From contig NZ_KI912107.1 of NCBI RefSeq assembly GCF_000517085.1, positions 5,639,980-5,703,979 of the forward strand: 64,000 nt of DNA, in the 5' to 3' direction. A program made the position numbers and the translations under genes. Position 1 is the stretch's first letter; each line of letters begins with the position of its first letter. The notes beneath the pieces are model-generated. The model ran no database searches. It was not told the origin of the DNA and worked only from the letters and a program-made list of their open reading frames with translations. Below are positions 8,801 to 16,633 of the stretch, in pieces. This stretch comes from Saccharicrinis fermentans DSM 9555 = JCM 21142. GTDB lineage: Bacteria; Bacteroidota; Bacteroidia; Bacteroidales; Marinilabiliaceae.

Positions 8801-10825
8801 ATGATGAATAAATTTTTATTTCTTTTAAATACTATTGTTTTACTGGTTTTAATGGCGTGTAGCAATAGAAATCCGGAAATGCATACCGTCATTTCTCCCG
8901 ACGAAAATATTGTCTTGAATTTCCAATTGAAAGAAGGTAGTCCTTATTATGAGGTATATTATAAGGGGGATACAATTATTAAGCCATCTATGTTGGGTTT
9001 TGTGTTTAAAGATGAGCCTGCATTAAAGGATCAATTTAGCGTATTAAGTTATGAAGTTTGTGAGGTCAATGAAACCTGGCGTCAGCCTTGGGGGCAGACG
9101 AAAGAAGTGCAGGATATACATAATGAGTTAAAGATTAATTTACAGGAGCTTAATGAAGAAAATCGTTTGTTAACATTGTATTTTCGTGCCTTTAATGATG
9201 GAGTTGCTTTTAGATATGAGTTTCCCGAGCAGGAGCGTTTGAAGAATTTTGTCATTATGGATGAATTAAGCGAGTTTAACGTTTCTGGGAATCCCCTTAC
9301 CTGGTGGATACCGGCAGATTATGATACATATGAAAAGCTTTACCAAAAGACTACAATGGATAAGGCCGAGTGGGTGGCTACTCCTTTAACGATGAAAACG
9401 GCCCATGGTGTTCATTTAAGTATACATGAGGCTGCTTTAACCAATTATGCAGGCATGACACTTAAACAAAGTACCGTAGGGAAATTTCAAGCGGAACTGG
9501 TGCCTTGGAGTAATGGAGATAAGGTACGCGCAAGTACCCCTTTTGTAACACCTTGGCGGACCATTCAAATGAGTCCTTCTGCCAGCAAATTGATAGAAAG
9601 TAACCTGGTATTGAATTTAAATGAACCCAATAAAATTGAAGATGTGTCATGGATTGAGCCCATGAAGTATATAGGTATTTGGTGGGGGATGCATTTGGGG
9701 ACGGAAACATGGTATGCAGGCCCTAGGCATGGAGCTACAACTGAAAATGCAATGGCACATATCGATTTTGCAGCTGCGCATAATATTCAAGCGGTTGTTA
9801 TTGAAGGTTGGAATGCTGGATGGGAAAATTGGGGTGGAAAAGATGCTTTTGATCATATAACGCCTGCCAAAGATTACGACTTAAAGAAAGTAACAGCTTA
9901 TGCTAAAGAAAAGGGTGTCATGCTAATAGGGCATCACGAAACGGGAGGCGATATACCTGCATACGAAAAGTACGTTGAAACAGCCTTTCAACAGTGTGCT
10001 GACAACGGAATGTTTGCTGTAAAAACCGGATATGCAGGAGGTATATACCCTAGAGGAGAACATCATCATGGTCAGTTTATGGTTGAGCATTACCGAAAGA
10101 TTGTAGAGTTGGCTGCTAAATACAAAATAGTGCTTGATGTGCATGAGCCCATTAAGCCTACAGGAATCAGGCGAACATGGCCTAATATGATGACACGTGA
10201 AGGAGTAAGAGGTATGGAATGGAATGCGTGGAGCGACGGTAATCCCCCTTCGCATACAGTTACCATTCCGTTTACGCGTGGATTGGGTGGCCCCATAGAC
10301 TATACGCCTGGAACTTTTGACTTATTATTTAGGAATGCTGGAGAACGTATCAGATGGAATACTGATGATATAGAACGCACCAGAACGCATTCTACCTTGT
10401 GTAAGCAATTGGCTAATTTTGTGATTCTCTATAGCCCCCTTCAGATGGCAAGCGATTTGCCTAAAAATTATGAGGGACATCCTACTTTTCAATTTTTTGT
10501 GGATTTTGATGCGGATATTGATGAGTCAAAAGTAATTAATGGTGAGGTAGGTGAGTTTATTACCGTGGCTCGACGTGTTGGCGAGAATTGGTTCTTGGGA
10601 TCAGCTACCAATGAAAAGGCCCGAAGCTTTAAAATAGATCTCTCCTTTTTAAAAGCGGGTGTACGATATTTAGCACATGTTTATAAGGATTCCGATGATT
10701 CCGATTGGAAGGAAAATCCATATGCATACCAGATTGAAACCATTGAAGTGGGGCAGTCGACTGAATGGGAAATAGTGTTGGCTCCCGGTGGAGGACAAGC
10801 TATCTATTTTGAGAGGATGGAATAA
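8801..10825 (+). CDS. GH97 family alpha-glycosidase lipoprotein
   Basis: Exo-acting alpha-glucosidase or alpha-galactosidase of the SusB family. I place the start at ATG 8801 (a second ATG follows at 8804); a TTG at 8795 is in frame but unlikely. The signal peptide ends VLLVLMAC, a lipobox. The N-terminal beta-sandwich begins MHTVISPDENIVLNF and includes WRQPWGQTKEV; the (beta/alpha)8 barrel includes GIWWGMHLG, IEGWNAGWENW and LIGHHETGG. The barrel motif DVHEPIKPTGIRRTWPN places Glu449 where inverting (SusB-like) members have a base; retaining members differ there. This favours inverting alpha-glucosidase activity (inference). The conserved FTRGLGGPIDYTPGTFD segment follows. It precedes GH3 by 171 bp on the same strand, probably in one unit, and is divergent from the AraC gene. 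Confidence 0.9.
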   Translation: MMNKFLFLLNTIVLLVLMACSNRNPEMHTVISPDENIVLNFQLKEGSPYYEVYYKGDTIIKPSMLGFVFKDEPALKDQFSVLSYEVCEVNETWRQPWGQTKEVQDIHNELKINLQELNEENRLLTLYFRAFNDGVAFRYEFPEQERLKNFVIMDELSEFNVSGNPLTWWIPADYDTYEKLYQKTTMDKAEWVATPLTMKTAHGVHLSIHEAALTNYAGMTLKQSTVGKFQAELVPWSNGDKVRASTPFVTPWRTIQMSPSASKLIESNLVLNLNEPNKIEDVSWIEPMKYIGIWWGMHLGTETWYAGPRHGATTENAMAHIDFAAAHNIQAVVIEGWNAGWENWGGKDAFDHITPAKDYDLKKVTAYAKEKGVMLIGHHETGGDIPAYEKYVETAFQQCADNGMFAVKTGYAGGIYPRGEHHHGQFMVEHYRKIVELAAKYKIVLDVHEPIKPTGIRRTWPNMMTREGVRGMEWNAWSDGNPPSHTVTIPFTRGLGGPIDYTPGTFDLLFRNAGERIRWNTDDIERTRTHSTLCKQLANFVILYSPLQMASDLPKNYEGHPTFQFFVDFDADIDESKVINGEVGEFITVARRVGENWFLGSATNEKARSFKIDLSFLKAGVRYLAHVYKDSDDSDWKENPYAYQIETIEVGQSTEWEIVLAPGGGQAIYFERME

Positions 10826-10996
10826 GTATTTAATTTGTTAAGTGAGTATGATTCTATTGTAAGAAAATAGATGCTTTGTTCTTACCGTATTTCGTGCTTA
10901 TTGATTTGTAGAATATAGCTGATTTTTATATTCAAATAGTTGTATTTTAATTCTATTTGTTCAATCTTGCTTTTTTGAAAAATTAATCTACAATCA

Positions 10997-13267
10997 ATGA
11001 AATTGAAATTTACATTCTACCTAAGTTTGATGATGGCTTTGTCTGTCTTTAATGCATGTAATCGTTTTAATCCGGATGACTATAAAAACAGCGCTTTATC
11101 AGACGAACAACGTGCCGAAAATTTATTGCGTCAGTTAAATCTTCAGGAAAAGATCAGTCAGATGCGTATTTTTCATGCAGGTAATCGAATACATCTCAAC
11201 AAACAAGGGGAGCTGTCTTTAAATGATGAGGCTAAAGATTATATCGAAAATGGGATTGCCGGTATAAAGAATGCCGGAACGGGATATGCTCCCCGGCAAG
11301 GAGCTGATTTATGTAATCAGCTTCAGAAGTATATTATAGAAAATAACCGCTTTGGTATTCCTGCAATGTTTATTATTGAATGTTATAATGGCGTTGAAGC
11401 GAAAGGAAATACCCATTTTAGCCGACCTCTCACAATGGCTTCGTCGTTCAATACTGAGTTGGTTAAGAAGTTATGGGATGCACTTGGGCGTGAGGCTCGG
11501 GTACGGGGATTGCATATGTGTCACTCTCCGGAGGCAGATTTGGTGAGAGACCCTCGTTTTGGCCGAATGACAGAAACATTTGGAGAGGATCCTTATTTGA
11601 CTTCACGCATGGTGGTGAGTGCTGTGAAGGGTGTGCAGGGAGATAATGTGGGGTTGAGAAGTACGCATATTGGAGCGGTAACTAAGCATTTCGCTGGTTA
11701 TGCACAAGTGCAGGGCGGAACGAATTTTGCTTCCGTACAGATATCTCCACGAAGTTTTATTGATGAAATATTACCTCCTTTTAAGGCGGCTGTTAAAGAA
11801 GCTAAAACATTGGGTATGATGGCATCGCATGCAGATATTAATGGGGTGGCCAGTCATGCCAATGGCAAGTTATTAACTGATACGCTGAAAAAAAACTGGG
11901 GTTTTGATGGATATGTGGTTTCTGATGCAACTGATATTGAGCGTCTTTATCACTTTATGAAGGTGGCCGAGTCATTTGAGGGGGCGGCCGAGATGGCGCT
12001 GAGAGCAGGTATGGATATAGACCTTTATGGCAATGAGGGTTTTGCCTTATTGGAACATATGGTAGATGATCAGCCGGATTTACTAGCGTTTATTGATGAG
12101 GCTGTTAGAAGGGTCTTGTTAACGAAGTTTAAGCTAGGTCTGTTCGATAACCCTTATGTGGATGTTTCTGCGGCTCAGCAAAAAACAAGATCCAAAGAAA
12201 CATTAGATTTGGCTTTGGAAGTGGACCTGGAATCCATCATTCTTTTAAAGAATGATAATAAAACTTTACCTATAGATCCTATGGCTTATAAGCATATTGC
12301 AGTCATAGGACCCAATGCCAGTAAAGGAAATATGAAGGCTCTCAAAAACCACCTTCCTGCAGAGGTCAAACTGAGTTATGCTAAAGGATGTGGAATTACT
12401 AAGCCGCAACGAATACCTGCTCTTTACAGTTTAGAAGAGGATAAACCCTTGATAAAAGAGGCAGTACAATTGGCGCACCAGGCAGATATTGTTTTACTGT
12501 TTGTGGGAGGTGATCATAAAACGGCCAAAGAGGCATATTTTGTTTCTGACGAATATGGAGATAGAGCAGATCTAGATCCTGTGGGGCAACAAAATTTATT
12601 ACTGGAGGAACTGAAGAAGACTGGGAAAAGAATAATTGTCGTTTTGGAACATCGTAGAACTTTGTCTATTGACACAATTGAAGAGAAGGCGGATGCCATC
12701 ATAGATTGCTGGGATTTAAGTGAGCGAGGTGAAGAAGCAATTGCAAAAATATTGCTGGGTGAGGTAAATCCTTCCGGAAAATTAACGGTTACGATACCTC
12801 AGTCTGTAGGTCAGCTACCTGCTTATTATTACCAAAAGCATATCAATTATAAAAAAGGTTATTTGTTTGCCCCCAATGAACCTATATTCCCCTTTGGGTT
12901 CGGTTTGAGTTATACGAAATTTCGTTATTCTAATCTAGCTATCTCTGATACCATTGTCAACGTGGGAGATTCAGTGGAGGTATGTGTGGATATTTCTAAT
13001 GTGGGGGATGTGTTAGGTAAGGAAGTATGCCAGGTGTATTTACAAGATGAATATGCCTCAGTACTACAACCTATTCGTTCACTCATTGGTTTTAAAAAAG
13101 TAACGCTTATGCCTGGAGATACAGAAACACTACGTTTTATGATACAGCCCGAGGATATGTCATTTACCGGCGTTAATATGCAAAGACAAATAGAGGCTGG
13201 GCGTTTCAATGTTTTTGTGGGGGGATCTTCTGACACCAAACAAATGTTGAGTTATGTTTTAAAGTAG
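10997..13267 (+). CDS. GH3 beta-glycosidase lipoprotein
   Basis: Family 3 exo-beta-glycosidase (beta-glucosidase or beta-xylosidase class), 756 residues. The start at ATG 10997 gives a lipoprotein signal (LMMALSVFNAC). Domains in order: the (beta/alpha)8 barrel from about residue 40 (SQMRIFHAG), substrate-binding KHFAGYAQVQGGTN, and the catalytic nucleophile Asp310 in GYVVSDATDIERL; then the alpha/beta sandwich (VIGPNASKGNMKALKNHL; VLLFVGGD) that normally carries the acid/base; then a C-terminal fibronectin-III-like domain after PFGFGLSYTKFRY. GH3 alongside GH97 on one strand suggests removal of both alpha- and beta-linked terminal sugars, but the substrate is not readable. A long hairpin follows the stop. 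Confidence 0.92.
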   Translation: MKLKFTFYLSLMMALSVFNACNRFNPDDYKNSALSDEQRAENLLRQLNLQEKISQMRIFHAGNRIHLNKQGELSLNDEAKDYIENGIAGIKNAGTGYAPRQGADLCNQLQKYIIENNRFGIPAMFIIECYNGVEAKGNTHFSRPLTMASSFNTELVKKLWDALGREARVRGLHMCHSPEADLVRDPRFGRMTETFGEDPYLTSRMVVSAVKGVQGDNVGLRSTHIGAVTKHFAGYAQVQGGTNFASVQISPRSFIDEILPPFKAAVKEAKTLGMMASHADINGVASHANGKLLTDTLKKNWGFDGYVVSDATDIERLYHFMKVAESFEGAAEMALRAGMDIDLYGNEGFALLEHMVDDQPDLLAFIDEAVRRVLLTKFKLGLFDNPYVDVSAAQQKTRSKETLDLALEVDLESIILLKNDNKTLPIDPMAYKHIAVIGPNASKGNMKALKNHLPAEVKLSYAKGCGITKPQRIPALYSLEEDKPLIKEAVQLAHQADIVLLFVGGDHKTAKEAYFVSDEYGDRADLDPVGQQNLLLEELKKTGKRIIVVLEHRRTLSIDTIEEKADAIIDCWDLSERGEEAIAKILLGEVNPSGKLTVTIPQSVGQLPAYYYQKHINYKKGYLFAPNEPIFPFGFGLSYTKFRYSNLAISDTIVNVGDSVEVCVDISNVGDVLGKEVCQVYLQDEYASVLQPIRSLIGFKKVTLMPGDTETLRFMIQPEDMSFTGVNMQRQIEAGRFNVFVGGSSDTKQMLSYVLK

Positions 13268-13313
13268 TCGTTGGTCAGAGCTTTTATCCTGTTAGCATAT
13301 GTTGAAAAGAATA

Positions 13314-13353
13314 AATTCAGGTTGCTGTATATGTATGAGCAGCAATCTGAATT
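13314..13353 (+). terminator. hairpin downstream of GH3, likely terminator
   Basis: Inverted repeat with 14-bp arms, 13314-13327 and 13340-13353 (AATTCAGGTTGCTG on the left). One position is a G-U wobble in RNA. The loop is 12 nt and the 3' side runs into an AT-only stretch. It lies 47 bp past the GH3 stop and just before the insertion-sequence remnant. Confidence 0.55.
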
Positions 13354-13372
13354 ATATATATAATGAGTCAGA

Positions 13373-15092
13373 TCTGTCCTAACCCATTTTGAGCGTTTTC
13401 AACGAATTTCAGCTTTTTTTCAGGCGAAATCGGTCGTTTGGGGGCAGTTTAATTTTGCAAGTAGCTGGTTATCAGTTGTAGCTTTTTCAAAAATCCATTT
13501 GTAGTACACAGGGGGGTATTGATTTTGAATAAATTAGATAGTTTCTTTGGGGCATGTATTTCATAGTATCCATGCGCAAAAATCCAGAAACTGGAGTTTA
13601 CTCTGGTTATTATCGATTGGTTGAGAGCTACCGCAACGAAGACGGTAGGGTATGCCACCGCACCATGGTCAATGCCGGATACTTAGATGATTTGAATGCA
13701 GATCAATTAGTTGTAATACAAAAGCTTATCACAGAAAAGGCCGAAAACTGCAATAACCCTTTGTTCACTTATCAAGAAAGTGACGATAGCCTCGTAAATA
13801 AGTATGTTGATGAGTTTTACGATATTCTGGTAGCTAAGAAAAAAATTGACATTGTTTCAAAAACAAACAAAAAACAACAGGCAAACAAAGGCAAGGATAT
13901 TCAAAATATTGATGTCAATAGCATCAAAAATAAAGATGTCCGCGAAATTGGTTCAGAGTGGATGTGCCACCAGGCATTGGAACAACTCCAGTTTGGAGGC
14001 TTTCTTGAAAAACAAGGATGGAGCGACCACGATATAAATCTGGCAAAAACACATCTTATTAGCCGAGCCGTATATCCTGCATCCGAACTTAAAACAAGTA
14101 AATGGATAAAAGAAAACTCATCGGTATGCGAAATTACGGGAACCGACATAGGAAAAGTTACTAAAGATAAGCTGTATCGGATTTCCAATAAATTATATGA
14201 AGTAAAAGAAGCTTTGGAAAACCACCTTTCTGTCAGAACCAACGAACTATTCGACATTAAGGACAAAATCGTATTGTACGATCTTACCAATACTTATTTT
14301 GAAGGACGAAAAGAACACAGCAGTATAGCGAAATTTGGCCGGAGCAAGGAGAAACGGAGCGATGCAAAGTTGGTGGTGCTTGCCTTGGTGATAAATGTAG
14401 AAGGGTTTATAAAATATTCATCCATACTTGAAGGTAATATGGCCGATTCAAAAACACTTGAAGGCATGATCAACAATCTTCGGGTAAAAACATCCACATC
14501 ATCAAAAAAAGCATTGGTGGTAATCGATGCGGGGATAGCCACGGATGACAACCTGAAAATGATTGCCTCAAAAGGATATGATTATTTGTGCGTAAGCCGT
14601 GTACACCTTACTAAATACACTATTGATGCAAATGCAAAAACGGTATCAGTTTACGATAATAAAAAACGTAAAATTGAATTGTGCCGGGTTAAATCAGAAA
14701 GAAACAATGATTATTACCTCAAAGTAAAAAGCGAAGCAAAAAAGCTGAAGGAGCGTTCGATGAACGAGCAGTTCCAAGCTAGGTTCGAAGAAGGACTTCG
14801 AAAAATTAACGAAAGCCTGAGCAAAAAAGGAGGCGTAAAACGCTTGGATAAAGTTCATGAACGCATAGGTCGGTTAAAGCAGAAATACCCATCGATACAA
14901 AGATATTATAATATTGAAGTCAATGCCCTTGCGGAAGAAAAAGGTACAAGGGGCAAGAAGACACAAAAGCATCCACTTGCCTCGTCAATAAAATGGTCTG
15001 TAAAAGAAAACATTGAAATCAATGCTCGTAGTGGAATATATTTTCTGCGCACTTCACTTGAAAACTAGGGAATGTTAGCTGAACTCTGTCCT
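13373..15092 (+). mobile_element. IS1634-family insertion sequence, right end deleted
   Basis: The extent is approximate. The left side begins near 13373 with TCTGTCCTAACCC; the same octamer TCTGTCCT recurs at 15085-15092, 16 bp past the transposase stop. The two octamers are direct, not inverted, and no terminal inverted repeat matching the left end was found on the right. The transposase lacks its C-terminal part, so the right end of the element seems lost. The 181-bp leader (13373-13553) holds no gene. Confidence 0.55.
13554..15068 (+). CDS. IS1634-family transposase, C-terminally truncated
   Basis: DDE transposase of the IS1634 (IS4-like) type. The N-terminus is intact (MYFIVSMRKNPETG, then GYYRLVESYRNEDGRVCHRT), and the segments HLISRAVYPASELKTSKWIKE, KIVLYDLTNTYFEG and RSKEKRSDAKLVVLALV are typical. 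Asp243 (YDLTNTYFEG) and Asp325 (VVIDAGIATDDN) are the first two catalytic residues. Full-length relatives continue past the GIYFLRTSL strand for roughly another 100-150 residues and there carry the third catalytic Glu in an E-x-x-FR-x-LKTDL-like helix. Here the frame stops after LEN, so that Glu and the C-terminal domain are missing. The protein is almost certainly inactive. It lies between GH3 and a Toprim remnant and appears to be part of a deletion scar. Confidence 0.82.
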   Translation: MYFIVSMRKNPETGVYSGYYRLVESYRNEDGRVCHRTMVNAGYLDDLNADQLVVIQKLITEKAENCNNPLFTYQESDDSLVNKYVDEFYDILVAKKKIDIVSKTNKKQQANKGKDIQNIDVNSIKNKDVREIGSEWMCHQALEQLQFGGFLEKQGWSDHDINLAKTHLISRAVYPASELKTSKWIKENSSVCEITGTDIGKVTKDKLYRISNKLYEVKEALENHLSVRTNELFDIKDKIVLYDLTNTYFEGRKEHSSIAKFGRSKEKRSDAKLVVLALVINVEGFIKYSSILEGNMADSKTLEGMINNLRVKTSTSSKKALVVIDAGIATDDNLKMIASKGYDYLCVSRVHLTKYTIDANAKTVSVYDNKKRKIELCRVKSERNNDYYLKVKSEAKKLKERSMNEQFQARFEEGLRKINESLSKKGGVKRLDKVHERIGRLKQKYPSIQRYYNIEVNALAEEKGTRGKKTQKHPLASSIKWSVKENIEINARSGIYFLRTSLEN

Positions 15093-15348
15093 GTTGTTTT
15101 TTTACGATTTCAAATTTGCTATTTTCACTCAAGCAATGCATCACCTTCCCCCTAAAAGACAAAAGCGGCAATATCGTAAGCCTATACGGCAGAAGAATAA
15201 CCCAAGCCAAAGCCTACACCGCAGAAGTAGGTAAACATTACTATAGTGAGAACCGCAAAGGATTATATCCAGCTTACCCAAATGCAAATACCGAAACCTT
15301 AATCATAACCGAGGCAATAATAGATGCAGCTTCGCTGCTGCAATGTAT

Positions 15349-15368
15349 AGACGCACTACCGTGCGTCT
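15349..15368. repeat. REP-like palindrome copy 1
   Basis: AGACGCAC (15349-15356) and GTGCGTCT (15361-15368) form perfect 8-bp arms around TACC, followed by CAA. The core AGACGCA/TGCGTCTCAA is shared with the palindrome at 15708-15727. It is inserted in frame in the Toprim remnant. Confidence 0.6.
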
Positions 15369-15664
15369 CAATACTATCCGCCTACGGAACCAATGGCTTA
15401 ACCACCGAACACACCGAGGCGGTGAGCCAATTAAAAAACTTACAGGAAGTAATCTTCTTCTTTGATGGAGATCAGGCAGGGCAAAAAGGCGCAGCCAAAT
15501 ACAGCGAAGAACTGGCAAAGCAAGGTGTTAAAACAAGTATTGTTTGCACACCGCCAAACGAAGATGTAAACAGTCTTTGGGTAAACTACGGCAAAGAAGC
15601 CATACTGCAATTAATAGAAGAGCGGATTTTAAGCACCGGCAGCCTGATAAATCAATCTTCCTTT

Positions 15665-15694
15665 TCTTCAATTGAAAAATCTTCAATTGAAAAA
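15665..15694 (+). repeat. 15-bp perfect tandem duplication
   Basis: TCTTCAATTGAAAAA occurs twice in a row (15665-15679 and 15680-15694). Each unit contains the palindrome TTCAATTGAA. In the Toprim frame it encodes SIEK-SIEK-like repetition, so it preserved the frame. Confidence 0.7.
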
Positions 15695-15707
15695 GAAATT
15701 AAAGTAC

Positions 15708-15727
15708 AGACGCAAAATTTTGCGTCT
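15708..15727. repeat. REP-like palindrome copy 2
   Basis: A 20-bp perfect palindrome (AGACGCAAAA and its complement) followed by CAA. It shares the AGACGCA/TGCGTCTCAA ends with copy 1, 340 bp upstream, but has a different centre, as expected of REP-like families. Confidence 0.65.
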
Positions 15728-15879
15728 CAACAGTTAAATACCAACACCCCAAACAAAATCATCTACGAAACTAAAACCGCCCGATACATCATAAAAGGAT
15801 CTTTACCTAAAACCTTCGACCGTATGGAGGTAAGCCTTGATGCTCAAGATTTAGAAACTGGCTTAAAATATCGCTGCCG

Positions 15880-16188
15880 TTGCATGAATATCTTTTAACA
15901 GAAAGAAAACTTCTAAATAATGAAATAGAAGGAAATTATCTGTTCTATAAAAAGCGTTTAATCCGTGGTATGTCAAGAATAAAGAAGATGATAAACCGCT
16001 ACAAACCGAGATTGAATAACATAGCACAAATCAGAGCTTTGGTTATTACAAACTGGCTGCAGCATTACAATTTGCGTGAGGTTCAATACATGGCTGGGCA
16101 TAAATATGTGAGTAGTACAGAAAAATATAGAATGGATAATTTGGAGGATTTACAGAAAGAGTTGGAAAAATATCATCCACTTAAATAA
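15880..16188 (+). pseudogene. tyrosine recombinase C-terminal fragment
   Basis: Only the C-terminal catalytic box of an integrase is present: IRALVITNWLQHYNLREVQYM, then AGHKYVSSTEKYRM. The second catalytic Arg, the GHKYV His and the nucleophilic Tyr (STEKY) are visible. The residue before QIR, normally His, is Ala. The N-terminal SAM-like domain and first catalytic Arg are missing; the preceding 40 residues do not resemble an integrase core. The only available starts are TTG at 15880 or an internal ATG at 15970, so translation is doubtful. It overlaps the broken 3' end of the Toprim remnant, which indicates a deletion that joined two genes of one former mobile element. Confidence 0.72.
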
Positions 16189-16204
16189 AAATACAATTGA
16201 TTTT

Positions 16205-16222
16205 GCAACTAAATATAGTTGC
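16205..16222. promoter_or_regulatory. inverted repeat, candidate HicB operator
   Basis: Perfect 7-bp arms GCAACTA (16205-16211) and TAGTTGC (16216-16222) around AATA, 8 bp before the hicA-type ATG at 16231. HicB antitoxins of many hicAB loci bind inverted repeats over their own promoter, so this position fits an operator (inference). Confidence 0.45.
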
Positions 16223-16230
16223 TTTTGCGT

Positions 16231-16470
16231 ATGAGTAAGAAAGAAAAACTAATAGCCAGACTTTTGGCTATGTCATCTGATTTTCATTACGATGAAATGG
16301 TTAAGCTCTTAGATTACTTTGGTTTTAAAGGAAGTTTTAATGTAAGATTATCACCAAAGCTTCATCAGCGTGCAGCCTTGTTAGCAATGGAAGATAAAAT
16401 GTCATTAAACAATTTTGTTGCAGAATCTATCCGTGAAAGAATCTTTAGAGAAACAGGAAACCCAATTTAA
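16231..16470 (+). pseudogene. in-frame hicA-hicB deletion fusion
   Basis: Residues 1 to about 31 from ATG 16231 match the N-terminus of HicA mRNA interferases (MSKKEKLIARLL, then FHYDEMVKLLDYFGF). From KGSFNVRLSPKLHQRAAL to SLNNFVAESIRERI the protein matches the C-terminal ribbon-helix-helix/Arc-like segment of HicB antitoxins. A normal locus has a complete HicA of about 60-90 residues, then HicB of about 110-150 residues in a second gene. Here the catalytic HicA half, with its active-site His, and the HicB N-terminal domain are gone. The joint falls near 16320-16332, where FGFK of HicA and FKGSF of HicB share sequence, suggesting deletion at short homology. The 79-residue product could at most be a DNA-binding relic. 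A terminator follows. Confidence 0.72.
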
Positions 16471-16511
16471 TCCCACAAACCACCACATTCCACAGCAAAT
16501 AAAACCCAGCC

Positions 16512-16546
16512 ATGCCGCAGAAAAAGCGGCATTCTCTCTGTTTTTT
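16512..16546 (+). terminator. rho-independent terminator after hicAB relic
   Basis: Arms ATGCCGC (16512-16518) and GCGGCAT (16526-16532) enclose a 7-nt A-rich loop. A T run at 16541-16546 follows after TCTCTCTG. It lies between the convergent hicAB relic and GH43-like gene. Confidence 0.7.
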
Positions 16547-16633
16547 ATTTATTACCCCCTACGCCAGCCCTTCTGTAATTTTTTCCGTGATGCTTTTTGT
16601 CTCATGCACATGCAGTACATTGTATTTTGCTTT

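Larger units (their letters stand above)
15083..15898 (+). pseudogene. Toprim/DNA-primase-like protein remnant
   Basis: The frame is open from 15083 with no sensible start codon. Conserved sequence begins at about 15120 (FPLKDKSGNIVSLYGRRI) and continues through a Toprim core: IITEAIIDAASLL gives the catalytic Glu strand and VIFFFDGDQAGQKGA the DxD-like acidic motif. The N-terminal CHC2 zinc-finger part expected in Bacteroidota proteins of this type is absent. The 3' end is also broken: after LKYRCRC the frame ends MNIF, where intact relatives have a further C-terminal domain. This protein type usually accompanies a tyrosine recombinase in mobile or genomic-island DNA, and a recombinase stub indeed follows. 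Two REP-like palindromes and a 15-bp tandem duplication sit inside it. Confidence 0.7.

Noticed and set aside
15349-15727. Two palindromes as part of a CRISPR array
   Set aside because: Only two copies, 340 bp apart, differing in the centre and lying within coding sequence; no spacer pattern.
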